NCBI GenBank assembly: GCA_029339195.1
Contig: JAPTJF010000278.1
Coordinates: 1 to 64,000 of the forward strand
Direction of reading: 5' to 3'
DNA: 64,000 nt
DNA from: Micractinium sp. NFX-FRZ
Taxonomy: Eukaryota; Chlorophyta; Trebouxiophyceae; Chlorellales; Chlorellaceae
Shown piece by piece: positions 42,901 to 55,291 of this stretch. Both the position numbers and the translations under genes were made by a program. The number at the start of each line of letters is the position of its first letter. The stretch's first letter is position 1. Below the pieces are notes generated by a model. The model was not told the origin of the DNA and searched no databases. It saw nothing but the letters and a program-made list of their open reading frames with translations.

Positions 42901-45900
42901 CGCCTCTTTGAGGCCATCCTCTCGGCACAGGTGAGCATGGGGTCGGGCAGCTGCGTCTCTCTATCTCCAGGCACTCACCGCAGCGGTTTGCTCTTTGAAG
43001 CCATCCCTTGGGGCACTTTTGAAGCCCAGGTTTGGAGCACCCCCACCCACCAACCCACCATCCCTTCTTCCTGCGCCTGCAGAAGCTGAGGGCAGGACTA
43101 AAGGCGGAGCTGGGCGCGCTGTACCCGTTGCTGCTGCTCAAGCCGATTGAGGCGCCGGTGCCGGAGAGCGCGCACGCCGTCAGCATGGCGGCGGAGGGAC
43201 TGCTGCACGTGTGCAGCCACCCGCAGGTGTGCACAGCGCTGTGCTGTGCTGCGCTCTGCTGCGCTGGATGCGTAACAGACAGGCATTGTGTTCGCAGACA
43301 TGGGAGTGGTGCGGCAGCCTTCACTCAAGTGTGGCGGATTCGTCGGCACCCTTCTGATCCCTTGATAAACCTGTATTATTGCCCTCAGGCTTTGCCTCTG
43401 ACAGCAACCCTGGGCTGCAGCCTGCAGGCAGCGAAGCTGTGCCGCTGTCACACTCTTCCTCACATTTCCCAGGCCGCCCTGTTTGTCACCCAACCAACGA
43501 CGGCAGCCTGCACGCCTCTAGCCTGTCCTCTCTTTCGCTACTGACCTCCATGCTCTTCCCGCTACATGTATCCCTCCTCCTGCAGGTTTTGGTGGACCTG
43601 TTTGTGAACTACGACTGCAGCCTGCAGGCCGCCAACCTGTATGAGCGCACCATCAAGTGCCTGCGCAAGCTGCTCTCCCTGGAGGACGGCAACACCCTCT
43701 ACCCGCAGCCCGTCACGCAGGCATGTTAGAGGATGGTGGAGGCCTGAGAGGCGGCTGCGCTGCGTATGCGGAAAGGCTGGCTTGCGTGCTCTACGCTCAG
43801 CTCAGCACGCAGAGCGTGCCACAAGACGGGGCGCCGCGTGCCAACCCAACAACTGCCCCACATGCCCTGCCCTATCTCCACCCGCCCGCCTGCGCAGAAG
43901 CTCAAGGCCACGGCGCTCAAAGCGCTGCTGGCAGCCATCAAGTCCCTCGACACATGGGCAGGCCCCATCAAGTCGGCGGCGGCAGCGGTGGCGTTGGTGC
44001 CTGACGCCGCGGCAGCAGCAGAGGGCGGCGCCGGTAGCGGCGGCTCGGAGGGCTTGGGCGGCGAGGGGGAGCCGGCGCCGCGGGACCGGGAGGTGAGGCG
44101 GGCGCATGTGGGGCAGATTCAATCCTGGATGGGTTGGAATGGGAACGTGTGGGAAGGATCATGCTTAGATGCTTAGATATGTGGGATGGCATGGGGAACA
44201 TGCTGGACTGGGGGACGACCTCTGCGCCTGGGATGCGACGTCCGGCTGCAACAGCGCAGGGTGGAGCAGACATAATGCTTCAGACGGGTGGAACAGGCGC
44301 ATCCTCCCCGCGTGTGAAACTCCTTGTTTCGCTGTTCTTCTTTGCTGCCCTTTTGCCCCCTGCAGGAGCTGCAGCGCATCCTGGCAGACAAGGAGCTGAA
44401 GGATGCGCTGCTGAGCGGCATCCAGGCCTTCAACCAGAACGCCGTCAAGGGTGGGCGCCTGCTGGATGCTGTGTGTGTGTGTGTGAGAGAGTGATGAACA
44501 GGGGTTGCTGGGCAGGTGCTGAAGGGAGGGTGGAGTGAGGGGATGTCACATGGGGTGGAGGGTCATAAGGGGCAGGGGGCGAGTGCACAAAACGCCTCCC
44601 ACCAAGCCTGCCGGTTGGGCACCCAGGGCATGTTTCTCGCAGCGGAGCGCAGGCAGTTCTACCAGAACTGAGCAGCTGCGTGCTCCTTGTCCCCCCCCAC
44701 CCTCCACATCGGTTGCTGCAGGCCTGCGGCTGCTGGTGCAGAGCGGCGTGGTGCCCGACGGCTCGCCCGCGGCAGCGGCTGCCTTCTTGCGGGAGCATGG
44801 CGCCAGGCTGGACAAGGCACAGCTGGGGGAGCTGATGGGGCACCACGACGAGCACTCCATACAGGTGTGTGCGTGTTTGGACGTGTGTGGGCTGGGCGTG
44901 TGGGCGTGTGTTAAGGGGCAGAGCAAAGCGTTGAAAGGGCTGTTGCCAGCTGGGTGGAAAGGCGCAGCTGGCGACAGCTGGCAGGGCTCGTGTTAGCTGA
45001 GAACCCTGTTCCGCACCGTGCTCCCCCCGCCGCCCCCTCAACATACGTTCTTTGTCTGAATGGCCTTCCCTTCCATCCTGCCTTCCTTCCGCAGGTCATG
45101 CACTGCTACATCGACGCCGAGCAGTTTGGGGGGCTGACCCTGGACGAGGCGCTGCGCCACCTTCTCGCCAGCTTCAGGTGGGCACCGCAGGGATCAACAC
45201 GTCTGTTTCTGTAGGTTGCAGGGCAAGGCGCAGAGGGCTGACTGCATCATGGGGGAGCGTGTGTGCTCATCCTCCGTTCTCATCCTGCAGCCCTGATTGC
45301 TTTAATGCTGCCGGGCTGCCGGACGCAGCGCAGAAGGCTGTGTCTGCGTCATGGACAAATGCTCTGCCCTCCTCTCGCCTATATGCACTGGTGATAACCT
45401 GGACTCTCTTGTGTCCCCGCAGGCTGCCGGGCGAGGCCCAGAAGATTGACCGCATCATGGAGAAGTTTGCGGAGCGGTACTGCAGGGACAACCCGCGCGC
45501 CTTCAAGAGCGGTGCGCGTTGGGCCCACACCCCTCGCTTGGATCAAGAGGGCTGGGCTGAGGCTGGGGGTGGCTGGAGGTTTGGACCTGCTTCAGTCAAA
45601 CAGGAGGGCTGGGCTCAGGCTGGGGGATGGCTGGAGGTTTAACACTGTGAAGGATCTGGGCTTGAAACCAATGGCATGGCTTCCCCCTACTGTCCTTGCA
45701 GCCGATGGAGCTTATTTGCTGGCCTTTGCCATCATCATGCTCAACACTGATGCCCACAACCCAATGGCAGACAGGCAAGGGAGTGGGGGCGGCAGGGCAG
45801 GGCAAGGCTCGGGGTGGGCGGAGTGAGTGCTGGCAGCGGTTTTGCAACCCCTTGGAGCAGAAAGGCAAGGGGGTGGAGTCGGGCAGGGCAGGGCAGGGCA

Positions 45901-48900
45901 CGCTGGCAAGGAAGCGGCCGGGTGTGAGCTGGCCAGGGTTGCCCAACCCACCTCCCCTGAAACCCACCTCTCCTGAGTTTGGGTTCCCCATTCTACACCT
46001 CACCTGCAGGCGCATCTCTGCCGACGACTTTGTGTCGATGGCCCAGTGCCAGGTGGAGGGCGGCGGCAGCCTGGACTTTGAGCAGATCCTGCCCACCCCC
46101 GACCTGCTGGACATCTACAGGCGCATCACGGAGAAAGAAATCAAGGTGAGCTCTACGAGGGGTGGCGCGGTGGAGGGGTGGCTGGGGGCAGGAGAAGCGC
46201 CTGGAACGGGCAGCCTAAGGAGACATCAGCGAGATGCAGAGTACAGGCGGGGAGGGGTCCTGAGGTAGGGCTGATTTCCATGGCACTGAGAATCCAGTCA
46301 CCCGGCCGGACACTTGGTGGTGCAGGTGCAAGGCGACGCGGACGATGCGGCAGCAGCAGCAGCAGCAGCCACGCCGGGCAACGGCAAGCGCCAGCGAGGC
46401 GACAAGAAGGCGGACAGCTCGCGGCGCGCCAAGCTGGCGGCGGCTGTGGGCGTGACACAGGTGGGGTGCAAGTGCTCTCAGCTGTAGGTTGATCAGTAGC
46501 AGGCGGGGTTCTTTGGCTGGTGAGGGACACAGGCTGGGTGCTGTCGCTGCGCAGCGGCTGGCATGTGGCGCCTCGCTGGCCGCCCTCCTGCACACGTGTG
46601 CACTGCCGTCGACATCAGCCCGAGTACTTGCATGCCTTATGACGAGTGCCTCTGCCAGGCTGGCAGCTGTTGGCTGCTGCTGACCTTGCCCCTGCTGCCT
46701 TTGCCGCCACTATGTGTTTCCCTTACCTGCCTGCAGCCACAACGTGTTCACCTCACCTGCCTGCACCTGTCCTTGGCGCCACAATGTGTGTTCCCTGACC
46801 TGCCTGCAGCTGGTGCTCCCCTTCTGGTCGGGTGCCACATGGGACAAGCAGCATGGAGTGGATGTAGAGCGCAAGCGGTGAGCGGGCTTACTTTCTATGA
46901 ACACGATTCCGTTACGGCGGCAGTGTGCATCTGTGATTAGGCGTCCAAAGAGGGGTGGGTCTGGAGCACACGTGGTGGACTGTCACTAGGACTGATGGGG
47001 TCTGTGCCCACTCGCTGCTCTTGCCCCCCGTGGCATGCATCAAAGCCTGCTGCAGTTCAATTTATGCCCACTTTGGTCGCTTGCTTTGAATCCTTTGCCT
47101 GCAGTCTTCTGGAGTTCACGCGCCAGATGATGGCCAGCGCGGGCGGCGCGGTGGCGGGCAACCTGTGGCACACCGCCACGCACGCTGAGCACGCGCGGCC
47201 GATGATGCAGGTGGGTGGTGCTGTTCTGGCTGGGTGACCTGAAAGGGAGCAGGCGCTTTGTGGGCTGGATGGCCTGGGGCTGGAATAGGCTGGGCTGGGC
47301 TGGGCTGCGCTAATGACACAACCGTGCGCCCCGCTGGCCCGCCTGCCCTACACTTGCGCATGCCTGCTCTGCTGCCGCCCTTACATGCTGCCCGCACCCG
47401 CTGCTTTGTGCTAACGTGCTGTGCGTGTATGGATTGGCGTGTTTGGCGGTGCAGGTGTCTGGCGACGCATTCCTGCAGTGCCTGAAGCGTGCCCTGGACT
47501 CGGCACCCAACATGCACGCAGCGCTGCAGGTGCGCCCCGCTGGCAGCCTGCCCTGCCGCCTGCCTGGTTGCATTCCTGTTCACCACTCCGCCCACATGCA
47601 GCGGGGTGTGTGTGTTAGAAGGGCGGCACGCCGCCCTGGTTTAGTCTGCTCACCTGCACTGCGCCAAGCCAAACCTCGACAGTGCGCGCTCCTGGGCTTG
47701 CCGTGTGTGTCCAAGCGTGCCTGCCTCTTTGTTGGGGAACAAGGCGTTCCTGACGAGGCAAACCTCCGGCCCTGGGCCACATGTGGTTTGAACACATGCC
47801 ATCCTGTTCCCTCCCACGCCCGCCTCCCGCAGATCCTGGCCGGATACGAGCAGGCGGTGCGGCTGGCGGCGCTGCTGCGGCTGGAGAACATTTGCGAGTC
47901 GCTGGTGGCTGGGCTGGCAGACGTTGCCGGGCTGGCGTCGCCCGCACCCCACAGCTCGGCTGCCGAGGCCAAGCAGGTTGCCGCGCTGTCCAAGCTCATC
48001 GCCCTGGGCAGCTGCAGCGAGGCAGGCATGCTGGGCACCGCCAGCTGGCTCATCCTGCTGCGCACGCTGAGCCAGCTGGAGCGGCTGCAGGCGCAGCTGC
48101 TGCCGGGAGCCAAGGACGGGCTGCCACCGCTCCCAGAGGGCGGCGCAGCAGCAGCCATGGCGACGAGCCTCGACTCAGCGGCTGCGGCGGCTGCCGCCGC
48201 GGCGTCGGCGCCCCCCGCGATGCCCGCACCGCCGCAGGCCAGCAGCAGCTTTGGGCGCCTGCTGCAACGCATGGGCTTTGCGGGCGGCGGCAGCAGCAGC
48301 AGCGAGGTGCCCGGCAGCAGCGCCACGGGCAGCGGCAACGGGCGCAGCGGGCTGCTGGCGATCAAGGATGCGCCGGGGGCGGGGCACGTGCTGTGGGCAG
48401 AGACTGCAGGTGGGTGGGGACATGGGGGTTGTGTTGGTTGGGCGGCGGCAGTGGGAGGTTGGGGTGTGGGACTTGCATTCGCCACCACGCCTTCATTTTC
48501 ATCCTCATGTGGAGGCAGGCGTAGCAGGACCAGCGGCTCTGGGCAAAGCCCTCACCACCTGGCACAGGCGAATCTTGCATCAACTGTCTATGCAATCTGT
48601 ATGATGACAGCATAGGCCCCACCTTTGCCCCTCCTGCCTAGCCCAACCTCTGCTGTCCTCACCCTTGCTCGCCCCACAGGCGTGTCCCCAATCGAGCGGC
48701 TGTACAGCAACAGCAGCGCGCTGCACGGCGACGCGGTGCTCTCCTTCATGCGCGCTGTGTGCGCTGTGAGCCAAGAAGAGCTGCACCCGCAGGGACCAGG
48801 TGTGTGCGTGTCCCTGCGTGTCATTTTGATGTGAGCCCAACTGCTGGGTGGCCTGTACATAGCGTGCCCAGCGCTCCCCTGCTCTCCATCACATCCCCGC

Positions 48901-51900
48901 CAGCCTGCACCACCCGACACCCTGCGCCCTGCCCCGCCCCGCCGCCTCTGCCCCCACCCCGCCCCAGGCGAGCGGCCGCGCGTGGCGCTGCTGCAGCGCG
49001 TCGTGGAGTGCGCCTACCTGAACATGGGCCGCATCCGGCTGGTGTGGTCGCGCCTGTGGACGCTGGTGGCGCAACACTTGGTGTCGGCCGCCTGCCACAC
49101 GGGTGCGTGGGGGTGGGTCGGAGGGCAGGCAGGGTGGCTGGCTGGGGTCATGCAGGGTAGCGGCCCTGTGAGTTGGTGCGTGTGGATGGATGCACGCTTT
49201 GCTGTGCGTGTGGTACCAGTTGCTGCATGCTGCCTGAGTGTCAAGGGAGGCGAGCAGCCACCTGGGAGTGCCACACGTCTGCCGTGTGCTGCGCGCCTGC
49301 CGGGGTTGCATGTGCCGCACCTCCCCTTCTCCCCATGCAAGCCAGCACTCATGAGTAACACCCGCACTTCCTCCTAATCTCTTAGATGCCTATGTGGCGA
49401 TGTACGCTGTGGACGCGCTGCGCCAGCTGGCGGCCAAGCTGCTGGAGCGCGCTGAGCTGGCGCACTTCACGCACCAGGGCGAGGCGCTGCGCCCCTTTGC
49501 AGCGGTGCTGCGCCACTCAGGCAAGCCGGGCGGCGGCCCAGCCGCCAGCCTGGCCTGCTGGGCAACATCCCTGGAGGCTGCTGCGCACCGGACAGTGCTG
49601 AACAGCAGATGCCAGTATATATCGTGGCCGTCCACTTTTGCCGTAAAGCCCTCGGGGGCGGCGCATATCACTGGGGTTGCCGCTCACACCTGCCGCACCC
49701 ACCCACCCCTGCCACCGCTTGCAGACAGCCCGGCGGTGCGCGAGCTGGCAGTGGCGTGCGTGGCGCACGCCGTGTCGGCGCACCCGCACGGCCTGGGCTC
49801 CGGCTGGCGCTCAGTGGTGGCAGCGCTCACACTGGCTGCCCAGGACTCCTCTCCCACTGTGGTTGGCCAGGCACTGGACGGGCTGCAGCCCGTGGTGGAA
49901 GCTCTGTACCGCCCGGGGGGCCACGCGCTGCTGCGGTGAGGGGCACCGCCTGGGCTGCCTGCCGGCTTGCTGCTTGCGTGGTGGTGGTGGAGTTGGGTGG
50001 GTGGAGTGCATTGAAGCTCAAAGCTGTGTGACCCGAGCATGCTGCTGCTGCTGCTGTGGCCCTGAATGTCAGTCACTGCGGGGCTGGCTGCCTGCCTCGC
50101 CTGTTGAGCCGCTGTTTGGCAGGCGGGTGGGCTGTCATTTTCAAGTGGAAGAGTTGGCACGGCTCCCCCGCCTTGCCCTGCCCCTGCAAGCCAGCCGCGC
50201 AGCGTCAGACCTGCGCTGCGCCCTCAGAGAGGGGCGATGTGCGATATGCGCAGTACCTCTCCACCTCACCCTGCCCCGCCCCGCTGTGCTGCTGCCTCCT
50301 TTCTTGTTCCGACGTGAGCAGGCAGAGCGTGGAGGCGGTGATGGCTGGGGTGGAGAACCCGCATGGGTTTGAGGACTTGAGCATCGGAGCACTGTACCTT
50401 TTCCAGGTGTGTGTAGTGTGTGTTTGGGGGGGCAGGGCGGTGAGACTGCTTCAGTTGCGGAGATGGGAGGCCTGAAATGGGGGTGGGGGGGGGTGGGGGG
50501 TGGACTGCCTAGTTGTGCAGATGGGAGGTTGGAGAGGGGAGGTTGGAGATGGGGGTTGAAGGGGCACGTGGGTTTCCAGCACCTGGCATTGGAGCACCTC
50601 ACCATTTGTACAGCAGAACAGCTCTGCATGCCCATTTTCATGACGGCCCCCCAACGCTGAACACCTTGTGCCTGCAGACGCTGGCGCGGCGGCTGGAGGA
50701 GGCTGTGGAGGCGGGGCTTGCGGAGGAGGCGCACCTGTCGCTGGTGCAGGATGCTGCCAACTCTGCCGCAGCCCTGGCCAGCCCACGCGCCCTGGCATCC
50801 TCGCCCACCGAGCGGCAACAGCTGGCAGAGGGCGCCAGCACTGAGCAGCAGGCAGAGGGCGCGGCGGCGGTATTGCCGGGAGAGCGGCAGGGAAGCCAGC
50901 ACGTGGAGCTGGCTGCCGGCGGGGGCGGAGGGGGTGCAGCGGAGCAGCCGCCGACACTCCAGCAGCAGCAGCAGCAGCAGGCGGCAGATGTTGCCACGTG
51001 CGCATGGCAGGCGCTGCTGGTTCCGCTGGCAGCCGTTGCCCGCGTGGACGCACGCCCGCGCGCGGCGGATGCCGCGGCGGCGGTGCTGTTCAGCGCCTGC
51101 AAGGCGCACTGCCGAGGGCTGGCGCCGCAGCAGTGGCTGCATGTGTGCGAGGCTGTGCTGCTGCCGCTGCTGGCCCTGCCGGGAGACGAGGCATTCGGTG
51201 CTGCACGCCTGGACAGCGCCCACATGCTATTAGGCCCCACCAGCCCGCTGGCTGCGGCAGCGAGTGCGGCAGCGCTGTCGCCTGCAGCGCCGCTGGCCGG
51301 CGCCACCCGCAGCACAGAAGCTTACGAACGGCGTGCGTCGTCTGCCACTGGCGGGCCCGCCCTTGCGGGCAGCCTGCCCACGGCTGTGCCCACGGCGCTG
51401 AGCTTTGAAGGCCTGGACAGGTACGCCCCCTCAGCGCTGCCTGTCAAGCCTGCTTGATCCGCGCCCATTGAGCCCTGCCTGCTCTGCGGGTGCCGGTCCG
51501 GTGAGTGCCGTTGATTGCGCAGGTGCAAGCGCTGCCCCGGCACACAGGCACTGGCCGCTGGTCACAGATGGTTCCCGTATGGAGGTTCTGACCTGCGATG
51601 CGTCGTCCCTCTGCAGGCTGGAGCGGCATGCATCGGCTCACATGCCGGAGCTCTGGGAGCTGCTGCTGGATGGGGACTCAGGCATGGAGGCAGCGGGAGC
51701 AGCAGCAGCGGGAGCAGCAGCAGCAGGCGGGCAGGGGCCAGGCGGCGCGCTGTCGGCGGCTCGGCTGCAGGCGCTGTGGGCGCCGGTGCTGGCGCTGCTG
51801 CAGCAGTACATCAACTTCCCTGCCGAGCCGGCAGCGGTACTAGGGGTGAACCAGCTGCACAGCCTGCTGCTGGCAGCCGCGCCGGAGTTGGACGCCGCCA

Positions 51901-53215
51901 GCTGGCAGGCAGCGGTGGCAGCGCTGCGCGCGGTGTGCCTACGTGACCCCTGGCAGCTGGATGTGCCGGGCGCTGGCGGCAGCGGCAGCAGTGGGGCCAG
52001 CCTGCTGGCGACGGCCGCGGCGGCGGAAGCCGTGCGGCGGCGCTGCCGGGTGGCGGTGCTGCTGCAGCGGGTGCTCGACTCGGTGCTGGCGCAGCGGGCA
52101 GAGGCCATCCCTGGGGAGGTGCTGCTGCAGCTGCTGGAACTACTGCACGACACAGTGCGGGCAGCCGCCATCGCAAATGGCAGCATGGGGCGCCGCCTAG
52201 CGGTGGAGCAAGCACTGGCGGCCGGGGCGGCCGCCGCAGCGCAGGCGCGGCTGGCGCCCTGGGCAGCCGGCAAGCAGCTGGCGGGAGGCGGCAGCGCTGA
52301 GGCGTGGGCGCTTGCCGCCGATGCAACCGCTGCCGGCGTGGCAGGCGCGCCGGCAGATGGTGCAGCGGCGCCGCCGCCTCCGCCGGCGGGTGTGGATGAC
52401 GATGCGGCAAGCACTCTTGGGCTGGGCAGCTCTGGGCCTGCTGCCGGTTGGGAGCAGGTGCACCCGGCCCTGGCGCGGCAGGAGGCCGAGGGCGGCTGCC
52501 TGTACATTGGCGCTCTGCAGCGGTGCATGGCGGCCGGCAGCAGCAGCAGCAGCAGTAGGCAGGAGATGGCTGCCGAATGCGAGACCCGCCTGGCACAGTT
52601 CTGCCTATGGGTGGTGTCGGGAGCAGCTGAGCGGGTGGCGGCACAGAGCAGCAGCAGCAGCAGCAGCGGAGGGGCAGCAGGAGCAGAGGGAGGAGTCGCG
52701 GCCTCCCACGTGTCAGCAGCAGCAGCGGCGGTGCCGGCCAGCCCGGGCCCTGCTGGGTCACCGGCGGGCGAGGGTGCGCCCAATCCAGCTGACCAGGCAT
52801 GGGAGGATGCAGTCAGGTGGGTGGAAAGGAATGACATGGGGGCCACAACAAGGGGCTGCCGAGCTGAGACGTGCCAGTGTGCAGTGCCGGGCCGACGCCC
52901 TCAATGCCACCGCCGCTCCCTGCGCTCATGCCTGTGTCTAGTGCTTGTCACTCTAGACCGCTGACCAGCCTCCCTCTCTTTCTTTCTGCCCTCGTGCCAT
53001 GTCCTTCCATTTGCAGGTCGCCGCTCGTCAATGCCGCGCTGCAGGCGTACGCTGGGCTGAGCCCCGCGGTGTGGAGCCGGCAGCAGGCCGCCGCCTTCCC
53101 GCACCTCGCCCGCCTCGTCTGCTCGCCCAGCCGCCCCGTGCGCAAGTCGCTGCAGGCCCTGCTGCGGCGCCAGGCCTCACAGGTGCTGGGGGCTGACGGG
53201 CGCCGCCAGGGGTGA
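39082..53215 (+). CDS. BIG-class Sec7 ARF guanine-nucleotide exchange factor
   Basis: Large ARF-GEF that would activate ARF GTPases at the trans-Golgi or endosome and so drive coat recruitment. The start at 39082 ([20 protein letters not shown]) is the best Met; upstream exons are possible. DCB-region exons include [20 protein letters not shown] (about 39710), [13 protein letters not shown] (about 40200), and [20 protein letters not shown] (about 40624). A long Ala/Gln linker fills 40960-41840. The HUS box is [17 protein letters not shown] (about 43600). The Sec7 domain covers about 44720-46145: [60 protein letters not shown] with the catalytic glutamate in LPGEAQ (about 45420), and [17 protein letters not shown] (about 45715). 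HDS repeats follow: [20 protein letters not shown] (about 47200-47490), [20 protein letters not shown] (about 49025), [20 protein letters not shown] (about 49408). The last exon ends at TGA 53213-53215. About 30 exons; many boundaries are approximate. Confidence 0.85.
40471..40535 (+). repeat. In-frame duplicate of a BIG exon start
   Basis: After a TTGCAG acceptor this intron segment reads [19 protein letters not shown]. It parallels [20 protein letters not shown] in the true exon at about 40584-40650. It stays open in the matching frame for its whole length, so it could be a mutually exclusive exon, although the true exon fits the family better. Confidence 0.6.
42967..43030 (+). repeat. Degraded copy of a BIG exon 3' end
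   Basis: The true exon end at 42878-42929 ([15 protein letters not shown] plus donor) is followed in the intron by a diverged copy, GCACTCACCGCAGCGG through GAAGCCATCCC, ending at an AG. Confidence 0.7.
45312..45362 (+). repeat. Degraded copy of the catalytic Sec7 exon
   Basis: This intron segment, 110 bp before the true exon, aligns to it from GGCTGCCGG to ATGGA. It reads [13 protein letters not shown] against [12 protein letters not shown], so the catalytic glutamate is replaced by alanine. Confidence 0.65.
45545..45642 (+). repeat. Two-copy tandem intronic repeat
   Basis: Two copies of a ~50-bp unit containing GAGGGCTGGGCT and GGCTGGAGGTTT lie in the intron following the Sec7 exon that ends near 45510. 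They differ at a few positions. They are not exonic in origin as far as I can see. Confidence 0.75.
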
Positions 53216-53801
53216 GCGTCCATCACTCTTGTTCTCTTCGTCCGTACCCCTGGGGCTCTCCCTGCTGATCGCTGCGCATCCTGGATCTGTAAACTCAAGA
53301 AAAGCATGCAAGAGCAACAGCTGGTTGCTTTTTCGGTGCTGAAGTGTGCATCAATCAACTGGTGGTGCTCTAGGACCAAGTGGCCAGCTCGGACCGTTGG
53401 CAAGAGGGAGGGAGTGGTCCCGGTGGTGCAGGCGCCTGGCTGCACTGTGCAAGCCTGTCCGCCTGGCAAGCATGGTGTGTTGCATTGCGGTCTACCAGCT
53501 GCAGCAGAGCCCAACCTTCAGTGGTAAGCTGCAACAGCATGTGTACACATGCCTTGGGGTTGTTGGCTCAACAGGCGCCGCCCATCGTTGGCCGTGCAAC
53601 ACCCATATTGCATGCATGCTCAAACATACGCAGCGGGGCTGGAACACCGAACGAGAGCCATTGCGATGGGGCGTGCCACCGAGCCCACACAGCAGTGAGG
53701 TGGAATCTCTATTACAGGTGCGAACAGTCCATGCATTGCTGCACAACTGGCGGTACTCTTTGTCACTCGTCAACCAGCGCTGCAAGTTTCCGGGAGGCGA
53801 G
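53216..53801. other. Intergenic region between ARF-GEF and kinase genes
   Basis: About 590 bp between the ARF-GEF stop and the kinase start on the same strand. It should contain the ARF-GEF 3' UTR, with a TGTAA at 53288-53292, and the kinase promoter. No further gene is seen. Confidence 0.5.
53288..53292 (+). terminator. Candidate polyadenylation signal TGTAA
   Basis: TGTAA lies 73 nt after the ARF-GEF stop codon, a plausible distance for the green-algal polyadenylation signal. A chance match is possible. Confidence 0.4.
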
Positions 53802-55291
53802 ATGGGCTGCGGCGCCTCAGCTCCGGCCAAAGCTGTTGCTGAGCAGCTTGACGCCAGCAGCTACCCAGAGTGAGGCGCCGGGGCCGCAAGTCCGCCGCCC
53901 TGCACACCCGCGCTGGGCGGAAGTGCTGCCACCGCTGCCAGACGCCCCCACTGGCGGCAGCGGGCGCCGCCACAGGCGCCCGCTGCATGCCAAGTCGCCG
54001 CGCGACAGCCACAGGCTCCCCCTGCCCACCCGCTCTCCCTGGTCGACACGTAACTGTCGCTGTTGGGTGCTGCAGGGACGGCAAGAAGCTGAGGCTGGAT
54101 GCCACGCTGGAGGACGAGTATGAGCTGGGGGACGTGCTTGGGGAGGGAGGTGCGGCGGGTGTGGGTGCTGCACGTGGGTGCTGGGTGCTGGGTGCTGGCC
54201 TTTGGGGAGTTGGCGATAGATGGGCAGGGGATCCCCCTCCAGCGAGCAGCGAATGTGTGTGGGCAGGTGCAGCTGGGTGCACAACGGGCTGTGTGGTGTG
54301 GTGTGGGAGGTGGGCTTGCAGCAGCCGTGTGCCGGCAAGAAGTGTCTGGGGAGGGCTCACATTTTGTTGTGTCATTCTAGAGTCGCGTTTTGTGCAGCTG
54401 GGGACCCGTGGGCGGGCGGGAGGGCTGGGTGCAGGCGGCTGACGCGCAGCGCACATGCACACACGCAGGGGCCATGTGCAACTGTCCCCACTCGCAACAC
54501 TGCCCTGCCTTGGAAGGGCGTTAAAGTGCGGCTGCCCGTGTGCAGCCTCTCACTGCCCCTGCCCCCCATTAAGCCAGGAAGCACCCCTCTTACCTCAATG
54601 CTCTTTCCCGCAGGCTTCTCAAAAGTGCGGCTGGCCACGCACCGCGAGAGCGGGGAGCAGTACGCCTGCAAAATCATCCCGCTGCCCAAGCCGGGCAAGA
54701 AGGTCAACGAAAACATGTCGGACCGGGCGGCAATCATGAAGGTAAGGGTGTGGCTTGGTTGGTGCTGGGCTGCTCTTACGCAGTTGCTGCGTGTGCAGGG
54801 CTGAGGGTAAAGTTCCTGGAAACATGATCTGACCGGGCGGCCATCATGACGGTGAGAGTGGCTTAGCTCATGCTGGGCTGTTGTGCTGCTTTCGAACGGC
54901 TACAGAGTGGGCAGAGGCAGAGGGGGCGGTGGATAAAAACACGACGTGATCGTGCCGCGCCGCCATCGTGGATTGGGAGCTCCTGCTTCCATGGCGAGTG
55001 TGCCGAGTGCTACCAGGCTCATGCACGCTGCTGTCCCGTGCGCGTGCAACCATGCCTGCGCTCCCAAGTAGCACGTGTGCACATGCCCTCACCGCCTGGC
55101 CGCTGCCCACTGCCCTGCTTTCCCGGCCTGCAGGAGATTGACGCGCTGCTGGATTTGGACCACCCCAATGTGGTGCGTCCCTGGGGGGATGTGGGGGTGC
55201 TGTGGAGGTTACAGGGGCGCTGTGAATGTGTGCCTGAAGCGGCGGAGCGAGGGTGCTGCGCAGGGGGCGGGCCCCAGGAGCATGCCGTTGT

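Noticed and set aside
51638..52846. 402-residue minus-strand ORF opposite the ARF-GEF 3' part
   Set aside because: It is an antisense shadow with Ser/Ala/Pro bias; the plus strand continues the ARF-GEF frame.
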